Below, in pieces: positions 22,786 through 31,958 of a DNA stretch of 38,491 bases. Below the pieces are notes generated by a model. That model ran no database searches and was not told where the DNA came from. It was given only the letters and a program-made list of their open reading frames with translations. Numbering within the stretch: position 1 is the stretch's first letter; each line of letters starts with the position of its first letter. The DNA is from Gamarada debralockiae. Lineage: Eukaryota > Ascomycota > Leotiomycetes > Helotiales > Hyphodiscaceae. The position numbers and the translations under genes were made by a program. The stretch spans positions 1-38,491 of the forward strand of contig NXFV01000996.1 of NCBI GenBank assembly GCA_002803225.1, given 5' to 3'.

Positions 22786-23442
22786 ATGTTTTCGAGCATC
22801 CGCAGATTCATCCCCGTCTTCCGGCCTGCAGCGAATCCCTTCGGGCCCGCAACGAATCCCCAGCCGCTCGATCCCAACTTCTACCACCCAGACGGGACAG
22901 TACGAACAATCGCGTGCGGGCCCGAGCCGGGGGTTGAGCCTTGGAGGCGTAGCATATTCGAGGGCGCGGGGTGCACGATCTACGCATGGCCGCGCGATGG
23001 CGTGGTAATCAAAGACGATGCCGACGTCGTCGACATGGCCTTCTTGAACTTCGACCGCTTCGCGCCGCCAACACATCGCTTTCCCAAGGACCAGCAGGAG
23101 CGTGAGGACGACTTCGCGCGCGCGCTGCTCAGGATAGGTGGGAAGTGGTGGCCGAATGCGCTGCATGCGTCGCAGATTCGGGCGGGCTGGAGGGAGCCTC
23201 TGGGCCAGGAGCGCGAGTGCTGGTACTTTGGCTGGGTGCCGAAGGACGGGAGCGGAGGCTTATGGGCTCTGGGATATGATTTTGATGACGAGAGAATTCC
23301 TGGGTTGGCGGTCCTGAGGATGGCGGTCACCATGGAGGAGCGTTGCGCGCTCTTAGAGAAGCTCGGAGGGAAATTTTACGAGGACCCGAAGGAGTGTGAG
23401 GGGTTGAAAGGAGTTTATGCGGGCCCAGACAAGTTCAGTTGA
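22786..23442 (+). CDS. Uncharacterised fungal protein, 218 residues, single exon
   Basis: Intact single-exon ORF, clearly richer in G and C than its surroundings, with strong wobble-position C/G. I do not recognise a named domain. The protein begins with an amphipathic MFSSIRRFIPVF stretch, followed by proline-rich sequence to residue 30. The rest looks like a compact soluble fold with many tryptophans (for example GGKWWPNALHASQ, CWYFGWVPKDG, GLWALGYDFDDE). There are no transmembrane segments. The mature part ends with KGVYAGPDKFS. A weak mitochondrial-targeting look at the N-terminus is speculative. It lies between two decayed 2EXR genes, yet is undamaged, which suggests selection or recent arrival. 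Confidence 0.75.
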   Translation: MFSSIRRFIPVFRPAANPFGPATNPQPLDPNFYHPDGTVRTIACGPEPGVEPWRRSIFEGAGCTIYAWPRDGVVIKDDADVVDMAFLNFDRFAPPTHRFPKDQQEREDDFARALLRIGGKWWPNALHASQIRAGWREPLGQERECWYFGWVPKDGSGGLWALGYDFDDERIPGLAVLRMAVTMEERCALLEKLGGKFYEDPKECEGLKGVYAGPDKFS

Positions 23443-23608
23443 TTAGGACAACTGCTGTCTCTTGCTTCTCTATATTATTTCGCATTGAGTTGAAAACAAA
23501 CGGGTCACAGATATTAACCTGGGATAGTGATGCAGCCTTGCAGCTCTCTTTGGCTTTTTCTGAATCGTTCACGAAGCTCGAGCGATTGACAATGTAACCT
23601 AAGCTGGA

Positions 23609-23642
23609 ACGATCCCAATGGCTAAAGGCCAAGATCGTTCAT
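23609..23642 (+). repeat. Inverted repeat GGAACGATC / GATCGTTC
   Basis: Arms of eight bases (GAACGATC, GATCGTTC) separated by about 18 bp, around the start codon of the next ORF. The arm sequence resembles the arms of the dispersed palindrome but the layout differs. Confidence 0.35.
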
Positions 23643-24010
23643 CGCACATGAGCGGATATGATCTTTATTCAGATTCAAGACCGAACCTCCCTGCCGACCT
23701 CCAAACCAAGATCTGGAAGTGCGCTCTCTCAGGTCCTCGCATTATCCAAGTGCATTATCTCAATGGTTCTTTCTCCTTTATTGGTGCTCGTCCTCCGCCA
23801 ATACTTCACACCTGCCGAACTTCTCACGCCTTCGAGGACGTACAGATTCATACGATGGACGAGTCAAATTTACCGTCAAACAGAACCTTAGCTCGAGCCA
23901 CGTTTCCCGAATGCCTGCCATCCCTGCCTTTTCTTGCCACGTCCTCCACAAACGCCCCCAAGCTTGGACAACCTCTAGAATTTGTAAGTGGCGGAAACAG
24001 CTCTCAGTAG
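23618..24010 (+). pseudogene. Truncated 2EXR-domain ORF
   Basis: The 130-codon ORF begins MAKGQDRSSHMSGYDLYSDS and contains LPADLQTKIWKCALSGPRII at about residues 25-44, the N-terminal signature of 2EXR proteins. PPPILHTCRTSHAF follows at about residue 60, where the family has a CRESR motif. After that the usual continuation is lost and the reading frame drifts into unrelated serine-rich sequence. Full-length relatives are usually several hundred residues. A short functional protein cannot be excluded, since there is no internal stop; an unrecognised intron could also extend it. Confidence 0.55.
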
Positions 24011-24728
24011 CGTTATGATTCATGTAATAGCTGGGATGAGGCATGTTAACCATAGAACCCATGTAGGTACCTTCTGGCAGAGGTACCCGAACTTTCCTCG
24101 GTCAACTTTGTCACCTTAAGTTGCGACCCGAAAATGCAGCTCAATTTAGTTAATGACCCTGTGGCATCCAAAACTTGGTACCAGAAATTATCTTGTGCTC
24201 TAAATAATCAGGCACCATCTGAAATCTAGTACCAAAAATGTTCTTGCACTCTAAATACTTAAGTACTATCTAAAATAAAGTACTAAGGATTATATTGTAC
24301 TAAAAATCATTGAGCACCATCTATAATAGAGTACCAAAACCAGATTTCTTCCGAAAGCTTTAACAGGTCTAGGAAGGTCACATCCCAAGATAGCCTTTGG
24401 AAGTCTACAGGTTATCTTTTGAGATAAAAAGTGACCCTACAGACCCCTTCTTCTGGTTGGAGGCAAGTTGGTGGGGACGTACTTAGAGGTACAGCTTCTA
24501 GGCGTAAAAAGAGTCACTGGCTTGGAACACTCTGCCACGCTAGTCTTCTGGTTGGGACTTCTAGAGACCCTTTTCTTCACCGTGTGTAAAGTACGAGCTA
24601 AGATATTTGCCCCAAGCAATACTTGTACTATCATGCAAAGTCCTGATTCCGATGAAGGAACTTAACATGCCTGAGGTTAGTAAGCTTCTAAAGGTGAACG
24701 GAGGTCGGTTAAACTGATATGGTTCCAC
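24011..24728. other. Intergenic with degenerate tandem repeat
   Basis: No gene is supported. GGTACC occurs twice at 24066-24088, and the tandem repeat described separately fills 24164-24345. Confidence 0.5.
24164..24345 (+). repeat. Degenerate tandem repeat, period about 48-51 bp, four copies
   Basis: Units begin at about 24164, 24212, 24263 and 24314. Each has the layout G-CACCATCT, then a RAGTACCA-like block about 12 bp on, then TTGYACTCTAAAT about 15 bp later. The copies are diverged (for example CACCATC, TACTATC) and the last is partial. It is AT-rich and minisatellite-like. Confidence 0.65.
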
Positions 24729-25434
24729 ATGGCAGCCCTCACAAGCAACGACTTCAACGGCATCTCCAAGGACGGCTATCAGAATTGGGGATGTGCACTA
24801 TGACATTGAAGTATCCAAGATACCATACCTATCATCCTTCGTCGACTTCCGAACCAACGCCGAACCACAATCGACAGAGTTTGTTCACGGTCCTATACCT
24901 CTCTTCGATCTAGCTCTCAAGGGGATTGAATCAGGCTATCGGCAGTGTTTCCGATCCCTCCCTGCCGATCTTTCTCAACACCACACTCTCTGCGACACAT
25001 ACGAGTTTCTCCTCGTTGACGTTCTTGGCGGGCAATCCATCAACGAGATCTTCAACGATCTAAAATCCGGCCAAAGCGACTATGATCGCGAAGAAAAAAG
25101 AGAAATCAAGGGCAACAAGTCAAAGGCGCGCGACACAGCCTTTAAGCTGTTATATTTGATACTGCTAGGGGATTTCAAGGATGAGACGAGGGATAGCGCT
25201 AAAATCTTCAACATGGTGCTGTTCCTTGTGTCTCATTCGGCGACTTTCAAATGGAGGACAAGGAGAGTGGTTCGGGCTGCATACGAGGAGCGATTCGTAA
25301 TCTCGACGAAGCAAAGAGCAAGTTTGGATCGGTGGGAAAAGACTGACGCGGCTAAGCTGGCAGTGGAAGACGCGGGCGATGTGACGACGGAGGACGAAGG
25401 GTCGGATGGTTATTATGACTCTGATTGGGATTAA
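24729..25434 (+). pseudogene. Conserved fungal protein of unknown function with a 5' frameshift
   Basis: From 24781 a 218-codon open frame runs to 25434 (RIGDVHYDIEVSKIPYLSSF near the start, ending GYYDSDWD). It has no in-frame ATG near its beginning. The ATG at 24729 starts a different frame (MAALTSNDFNGISKDGY) that would join smoothly at 24779/24781 if one base were skipped. I therefore read it as one gene with a one-base frameshift at about 24780. The GD-Y-V-K-YL-SF pattern at the front recalls a BTB-like (T1-like) fold, which is speculative. The middle is helical and charged, and the C-terminus is acidic (TTEDEGSDG). No other lesion is visible downstream, so the break is recent, a sequencing error, or hides a tiny unrecognised intron. 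Confidence 0.65.
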
Positions 25435-25945
25435 ACTCCAAAGGAATCTTGGGTCATAGGTCTCCTTTGCCTGCTGCTTGCGGTTTCTCCCAAAAAATGG
25501 CTTTGTTTGAAATAGGACCCCGTTTTATATTATTTAACCTTCATTTTAGTCAAGCTAATAGTAGGAGCATGCAAGGTCAGCATCACACCTCTTCCTAGTT
25601 AGAAGAAGCTGAACGTTGAATGAAAAAGTACGAAGTCAATAGTCTTATAGTTTACTCAAATTCAAGTAGCAAGCTTCGTACCCGCTCCCTAAGCACCTGC
25701 TTCCGCATCGCATAGAGGATCAGTCACGCCAGCTTCAGTATGCAAATAATAAGTTCTTGAGGAGAAAGGGGAGTTGAATAGTAACAGTATAGACATAAAT
25801 AATGCTATTGTTTATCAATGCCAAAGAATAGCCCAATCACAGCTGGGACTGTATGCACATGAGCTTGGATGCCCTTGACCACACACAGCAGGTAGGTCGC
25901 CATCTGCTCATCCGCAGACGCAGTATACCAAAGCTAGGAAACCGT
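25435..25945. other. Intergenic, nothing recognised
   Basis: 3' flanks of two convergent genes; no supported features. Confidence 0.45.
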
Positions 25946-27047
25946 TCAGGCTCGGTGCCTCCGACACTCTTCACAAGCCACAAGGTGGCAGTGGCGGCAC
26001 CTGAGAATGTACTTCCAGTGCCGTATATCGCAGATCTCACATTTGTATTCTTTGCGGCGATAGCCTTCCTGTCTCTCCCAGCGACCAGGATGGTTGCACT
26101 CATGATTTGCTTGAAGTCCCTGTCGGATCTCCACCACATGACGGTGACGTTTCGGAGCGGCCATAGGATGAGCTGCCTCCCTATCAACAACTTGTTCAGC
26201 TCTAAGGAGTAAGTTGTTCTCCTCCCAAATATCGCAAATGCAATTTTTCCACTGTGCCCCGCATGTGTAACGGAACTGAGCCGAGCATTTGCATCTATAG
26301 ACAGCGTATAAGTCCAAAGCATAACAAGCGGGTATAGGAATTATGCTTACGTGATATGGTTGCGTCCAGTGCTAAGCTCCACCATAGCGTTGCAGCCAAA
26401 GCATCTTCGCCATCTCTCTCCCTCTGCAAGTGTCAATAATGCCTGAAACGCCTGATCTTTCGGACAGTCGCCACTATGGAAAGCCCTCTTGCAATGAGCA
26501 CATGTTTCGGCTCTACAATGTAGACAAACGGCTCGACTCGAATGTATATGACTAGGCGGGATAAACTTCCCACAATCTGTTCAGGCGCAGTAGGTCCTAT
26601 TGGTAGTACTGAACTCAATCGCCGCGCTATTGAAATTCGAGAGTGATTCGCCAGAGAGCTCAGCTTCGATAGCTGACAACGGTATAGTTTGACGGCAGTA
26701 CCGCGGCGGAAAGAGTGTTTCATCGGTAGTAGCACGAACAAATAACGACTTCAAACACTTAGGGCAGTAGAGGTCACCCCAAGGACAGTGTACTAGCCCA
26801 GACAATTGAAGCGTGTCTCCGCAACAACACAGTCAACCATGTAAGGTGAGAGACATCTAGGAGCGTCATCCCGTCCTTGTGTATGTGGAGCTGAAGTTCC
26901 AGCAAAGCCTTCGCTGTCAGATTCTTTGACAGAAATTGTGGGCGGATTGCCTTCGAACGTCCAGGTATTCTCTACACCTTCGACTGCTCTCTTCAAGCCC
27001 TCTATATCCTCAGCCCCTAGATCTTCGCCGCTGAGCCCCAATGCCAT
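25946..27047 (-). pseudogene. RBR-type (RING-IBR-RING) E3 ubiquitin ligase, broken
   Basis: RBR ligases pass ubiquitin from an E2 onto a cysteine in RING2 and then to the substrate. The minus strand reads from ATG at 27047 through a linker, then RING1 (HCPWGDLYCPKCLKSLF near 26780; ETLFPPRYCRQTIPL), IBR (CGKFIPPSHIHSSRAVCLHC near 26540) and RING2 (CFGCNAMVELSTGRNHITC near 26390). After an intron at 26295-26350 it continues KCSAQFRYTCGAQWKNC, and a Cys/His-rich tail ends ACEECRRHRA. Lesions: a frameshift at about 26822 just before the RING1 CGD; an in-frame TGA at 26581-26583; the RING2 GCNH motif reads GRNH, so the catalytic cysteine is arginine; and a zinc cysteine is arginine in QFRYTC. The start could lie further upstream. 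Confidence 0.8.
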
Positions 27048-28996
27048 AGCCCTATCTCCTCGGGCTCGGTAACGCCATGTGTAGTCGCCTTGGCGGCCCT
27101 GGGAATAGAATCACCGATGATCATAACACTGACAGCATCGTACGGAGCGATAGCGAAGGCATAGGTTGAAGGAAGGAAGGCTAAAGCACCAAGAAGCGCT
27201 ACCTTGGCGAGGCAGTGGCTCTATGTCGCGAGAAGACAGAAAGCATATTGTAGCAATGATTTGCTAAGAGTAGGCGAATCTTTAACTGATAGATATAGAC
27301 GAGTTGATTTGCTATCATGAGATATAATTGTTGGGCTATCTACCTATTTATATTGTCCATCAACTTGCTCCAGCTCGTAATCTTCGGTGGTGCGAGCTAA
27401 TCCTGGAAAATTCTGCACTTTCGAAGGCGGAAAGCTGTGTTCTGGTTGACTTCAATAATATTCATCAAATCCTTGGGTAATTGCTTTGCAGGAGCTGGGA
27501 CCACATCCGGCAGCCACCACAGAGATCAGTGCCCAAGCTGCACACAAAGCTACGGAAAGCAGAGAGCTCTATTCTTGTCCAAATCCGCACTGGCCGTATA
27601 GGGCTAGCACATTTTCTTCACCAGGCGATATAGAAAATCTAATAAAATCGTTAATTTATATGTTATATTCTGAAATAATAAGGATTGAAAATCGTGTTGG
27701 TTTTTCAGTGATGATCTATTAATTCTACAGTAGGAGGTGCTCTATATATACACTTGGAACCCTATGTTTGCCACCTAGTGTGACTCATACCGAAGGTTCT
27801 AGTTATACTTATTTGCCACTGGATTTGTCATCCCTCTACTAGAAGCTTCTGGGCTCTTCAATATCCAACAAATCGGCCCCCCAAAACTTTATCACATTTT
27901 TGTATAGGACCTCTAAAACCTATAATGCAACCTATAAATCTAGACTTATACTATATTTTCTGTATCTTATAGTTTATCTCTATCGATTAATGTAAAAATT
28001 AAGTTGATAGCATTTATATTCATAAAGTTATTAAAGATTGAAAAGCCGTAGTTTTGGTGCGAATATGCAGTCAGAAAATTTTTAGCGTTTAGATTATTTT
28101 AAAAGTAGTATAGCATACAGATATTTAGCTAGATTTCCTTGTCACATTATTTAGCTCTAGCCTCTAGGAACAAGAATTAAGTTAATAGCTATCAGGAGTT
28201 ATGAAGTAATGAGAATTCGGCCGAGCAAGTGAAGAGAGTGTGCACGTGACAGGGAGATCGAGTACATATAAAATCTAAGATTTTTTTTATAACTTTTAAA
28301 TAAACTTATATAGAAAACTATCAATTTTGAATAGAAATTCAAATCCTTTAAATATAAATAATAAGGAATAGAGTTATATTTACAAATTAAATTTTATAAA
28401 ATTTTATTTTAAAATTGTTTTATTATTTAATTGTGAAAAGGGTGCCTTTGGTGGCCCAAACTCTTACATTGCGGATATGCCAAAGGCTGCATCCATTAGA
28501 ATGTGGAATCATGGGATGGAGAAAGAAGCAATGACCGAAGTGTTCAATCGTCACCACGCGGCGCAGTGAGTTGGTCTGTACAAAAAAAAAACCCCCTGTT
28601 TATTAGCGAGGAGAGATTTTCAAGTTCGCTCGCATGATATGGTAAACGACCGACCCCCCTCTAGCCCATAATCGAGATTGTTTGGGAAGTATCCCTTGGG
28701 CGGGAAGTAGACATCTCGGACGAGCGAATCGCAGGAAGTATTCGCATCGGTACGGAATTGTCACGCCCTCGCCGAATCGGAAGTAGATGTAGGCGTCTTT
28801 GGCTCGCCGCTCCCCTGGCGCTAATTGGCTAATTAATTCCTGCCAAATGCGGCATAACGATTCAATGTCATGGGTCCTTCCAGGCTTCCGTCTTCCATAA
28901 GCTTTGTTCAACCCCATCTATACGACCACTTGAAAATAATCGAGTCACAAATCCTATCTTAAAGTCATCACAATTTGAACTGTATAAAGGCCGAGA
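27048..28996. other. Gene-poor, AT-rich stretch
   Basis: About 27600-28440 is strongly AT-rich, with long A/T runs and no ORF of note, and could be an old RIP-damaged repeat. A 104-codon minus-strand ORF at 28603-28917 (start MGLNKAYGRRKPGR) lacks any domain I know, and I do not call it a gene. Confidence 0.5.
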
Positions 28997-30317
28997 ATGT
29001 TAGCGACTCTCCTCCTACTGTACACGATCCTCCTGTCGCAGGTTAAGGCTGAGAAACTTCATTTGCCAGTGCGCAGTCTGAGGGTAAGCACTTGCTCTGT
29101 ATCTGCATTTTTGGATATCTTCATATTTCTTCGAATGATTCACTAACAGCTGCAAAGAAAGATGTAGTTTCTCCAATCCAAAAACGGTCCGATCAAAAGC
29201 GTCTGAGTAGTCTTGTCGATCATATTCCATCACATATCACTCCGCAAGTGCCGATTTATGTATGCATGAAGTGACTCCACTGAATTGTCAAAGCTAAGTA
29301 ATAAAGGAATTAGGTTTCTACCGCATGATAACCAATATCTCGATTGGCAACCCGCCCCAAAACTTCTCAGTGATGCTCTCGCTCTTCCTTCGGGACCTCT
29401 TTGTCCTGTCATGCATGTCGACGGAAAAAGAATTCGAGAACCACAACCACTACAACTCCTCCCTATCCAGCACTCACACTTCCAACGAAACACGCATTCA
29501 AATCCCCTTCCTTAATGCTAGGGGTTCTGGATTAACTTCTCAAGATCACGTTATCCTGGGAGGTGTAGTGGCTAAGGATCAACTTTTTGCAGAGGCACTC
29601 ACGATTCACCGTGGCGGGGACACAGACGGAATATACTTTGAGGGTATTCTCGGCTTAGGTGCTCGAGACGGGAATTCAACTATGGGAACAGAGAATATCC
29701 TTACGGCTATGTATCGACGAGGCATGCTTGATGAGAACCTGTTCGCGCTGACTATCCCGTATAATGAGGGAGATGTGGGGGAATTGATCCTTGGAGGCAT
29801 GGGTGAGGATGTTGCCGAGGAGAGCGTGAAATGGATACCTGTGTCCAACAAGACGTTCACAATTTTCGACGACGTCGTCCGTTCCAGCTGGCAAGTTGCA
29901 GCATCAGCGGTGACAGTTGGAAATGGAACGCTAATCAATAGCACTATATCAGCTAACGCTACTGCTTGGATTGACACGGAGCTGCCTTTCTTAGGCCTGC
30001 CGCATGAAATGGTGGATAGTATTCATACGCTCATTCATGCACGGCAGATAGGATGGGCGCCGGTCTACTCTGTACCGAAGGGGAAGAGGCATACTTTTCC
30101 GACCCTAATGTTTAGGTTGGGAGAAGAAGATGTAACTATTACGGGGTATGATTATACGATTTGTGATAAAAGGAGTTGTATGAGCCTGCTTCTGCCGATG
30201 GCTCGAGATGACCTTATCGCGCTTGGAGGGGCCTTTTTGAGAGGTGTTCATTCAATCTTTGATTTGGAGGTAAATAGGGTTGGATGTAAGTTCTTTTCAC
30301 ATCTTTGTTATTGTTAG
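28997..30317 (+). CDS. Secreted aspartic-protease homologue lacking the first catalytic motif
   Basis: Pepsin-like (A1) fold protein. Proposed exons 28997-29083, 29158-29259 and 29307-30317 keep one frame (about 399 residues). A signal peptide is clear (MLATLLLLYTILLSQVKA), followed by a short propeptide-like region with KR. FYRMITNISIGNPPQNFSVM is the normal lead-in to the first active-site loop. Where DTGSSD should follow, the protein has SLFLRD, then LFVLSC as usual. The flap region also lacks the usual tyrosine-glycine. The second site reads AWIDTELPFLGLP and keeps its aspartate. DGILGLG-like (EGILGLGARDG), LILGGMGED and ALGGAFLRG-HSIFDLE are family-typical. Several N-glycosylation sequons (NKT, NGT, NST, NAT) fit secretion. 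It is probably a non-peptidase homologue. The exon 2/3 borders are the least certain part, and an alternative last intron near 30287 would change only the C-terminus. Confidence 0.75.
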
Positions 30318-30786
30318 GATGGCCATTGACAAGTCGTCTAGTCTCTGAACTCGGTCACATGGAGTGAAATTGGGAATGGGTGTTTCCTAGGGGATGGCTG
30401 GGTTTAAGCCGGCTGATAACTGAATTTTCATTGTGCTTGGGACTGCGGAGTTGACTGCGGAGATTGTTTGGGAGTATGAGTAATGGCTTGATTTGATGGA
30501 GGATGGGGAGGGGAAGGGGAAGGGGAGGTGGGTTGGGATGCATAGCGTGGAGGTCATCTTGTATATCTGCACTTTTCTTAAATAGTATAATTAGATTGTA
30601 AATATCACCTGTGTCGCGCATTCATGGAATGGGAAACGCGACTAGTATGTAGATACGCTAAATTCATAATACTTCTAAAGCATAAATACTCGTCGTTTTG
30701 TTTCTAAAAATTACACGCATCTCTGCCGTCGGGACAGTGCGATTCCACGAGGAACTTGAAAAACTTAGAACCTTTGACCTGTCTCA
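30318..30786. other. Intergenic with G-rich tract
   Basis: 3' flank of the protease-like gene and end of the acyl-CoA dehydrogenase remnant. Only the G-rich tract at 30505-30525 stands out. Confidence 0.4.
30505..30525 (+). other. Potential G-quadruplex tract
   Basis: Four GGGG runs at 30505-30508, 30510-30513, 30516-30519 and 30522-30525, with loops of one or two A residues. This satisfies the standard G4 pattern on the plus strand. Confidence 0.6.
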
Positions 30787-31516
30787 TTACAAATTAGCCT
30801 TCGCCTTGTTGGACTTTGCACTTATTTTCATCGCTTCCCTTACTCCCAAATCCAGCATTACGTCCTCGGAGCCACCTACGTCTCGTTAGATTCCGTCGAG
30901 TGGGAATTCGAAGTGAACTTACCAGGAACGATCAAAATAGGGATTCCTCTTGCAATGCCTTCAATTCTGGCACCTTGGCCAGTCCTTGTCAATCCGAGTC
31001 TTCATTTAATTAGCGAGCCCTTCCAACAGGGTCGAGAATACTCACCCTCCCATCAACTTCTGATACTCATCCGCAATAAACTTCGCACAATCCCGCTCTG
31101 CACCTTCATCAAAGCCGTAGCACCACCAAGCAGCTACCCACCTTTCTCATAACTCAAATGCTCTAACTCAAAATCATACTTTCAATCCAAGTCTGCGAAC
31201 CATCAATCTGCCGTGCCATATGTCCAAACTTATGTCGCACAACCGGTTGCTCAATCAGCGTCTTCCCAAAGGCTTCCCTCTTCATACACTAGGACATTGC
31301 ATCCTCCAGACAAAGCCTCGAACCTCGCAAAACTTGGAGACAAATCCAGAGGCGCTCATGATTGAAGTTGCTCATCGTGTATTTGAAGCCCACGCCTTCT
31401 TGCCCGACGAGATAGGATGTGGGCACTTTCACGTCTTCGAAGATCACGTAGGTCGTTGCTGATATGCCGTCTGCGCCGATCTCGATTTTGCGCGTGCGGT
31501 TCCGGCCCTGTTGCAC
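30787..31516 (-). pseudogene. Acyl-CoA dehydrogenase, C-terminal half, decayed
   Basis: Acyl-CoA dehydrogenases oxidise acyl-CoA at the alpha-beta bond using FAD. The minus strand has TTYVIFEDVKVPTSYLVGQE (near 31450), FKYTMSNFNHERLWICL (near 31390), then MKREAFGKTLIEQPVVRHKF (near 31280), LLGGATALMKVQSGIV near 31125 and TGQGARIEGIARGIPILIVP near 30975. After a short intron GSEDVMLDLGVREAMK ends at a TAA at 30787-30789. This is the standard order of the family's C-terminal half. Breaks: frame changes near 31195 and 31100 and a TAG near 31140. The N-terminal half with the substrate-binding and first FAD contacts was not found upstream of 31516, so the gene is also 5'-truncated. Confidence 0.75.
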
Positions 31517-31958
31517 TGAAGAAAGACCTTATTCAGGCTAGGGGGAACTCCAAATTCTCGAGGGATTACACAACTACCTTGCCTTTGCAGACCCTTCTGC
31601 CAATCCTGTACATCGAATTGCTGCTCTAGACCCTGCGATTATAGTCCAGATCGAAATTTTAGTTTGCTCTAGCCTGTCGAACGCTCAGATTCTTGCTGTA
31701 ATTTGTCGTCAATACAGTACAGTCTTACTGCCTCAAAAAGATGTTTCGAATCTAGCCCAAAAAAACACGCTCAAACAGCTAAATGGAAAGACTCTATTAG
31801 AGTAGCACTTTCAGGGAAACACTCTCCTGCGGCCATGAGTTATTATATAAGTACCTGGCTGCCCTTTGGAAAGAGAAGCTTGTCACTTATTGGGTAGACC
31901 AAAACTACCACTTTGGAGTTGTAGTTACTAGCCCAATCGAAAGTTGCCCATGCAACAC
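31517..31958. other. Spacer between two decayed genes, with a hairpin
   Basis: No coding signal recognised. A long imperfect inverted repeat occupies 31889-31936. Confidence 0.4.
31889..31936. repeat. Imperfect 48-bp inverted repeat
   Basis: The outer arms are ATTGGGTAG and CTAGCCCAAT (one bulged base), the inner arms AACTAC and GTAGTT, around a 12-bp loop. It could form a hairpin in single-stranded form. No associated terminator context is expected in a fungus. Confidence 0.45.

Noticed and set aside
28603..28917. 104-residue minus-strand ORF
   Set aside because: No domain, no homologous motif, and no supporting neighbours; length is within chance for this composition.
29149..29157. Alternative acceptor at 29149 for intron 1 of the protease-like gene
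   Set aside because: It would bring a TAG into frame within six codons, while the acceptor ending at 29157 keeps the frame open.
29606..29977. 123-codon minus-strand ORF
   Set aside because: Antisense shadow of the aspartic-protease homologue.
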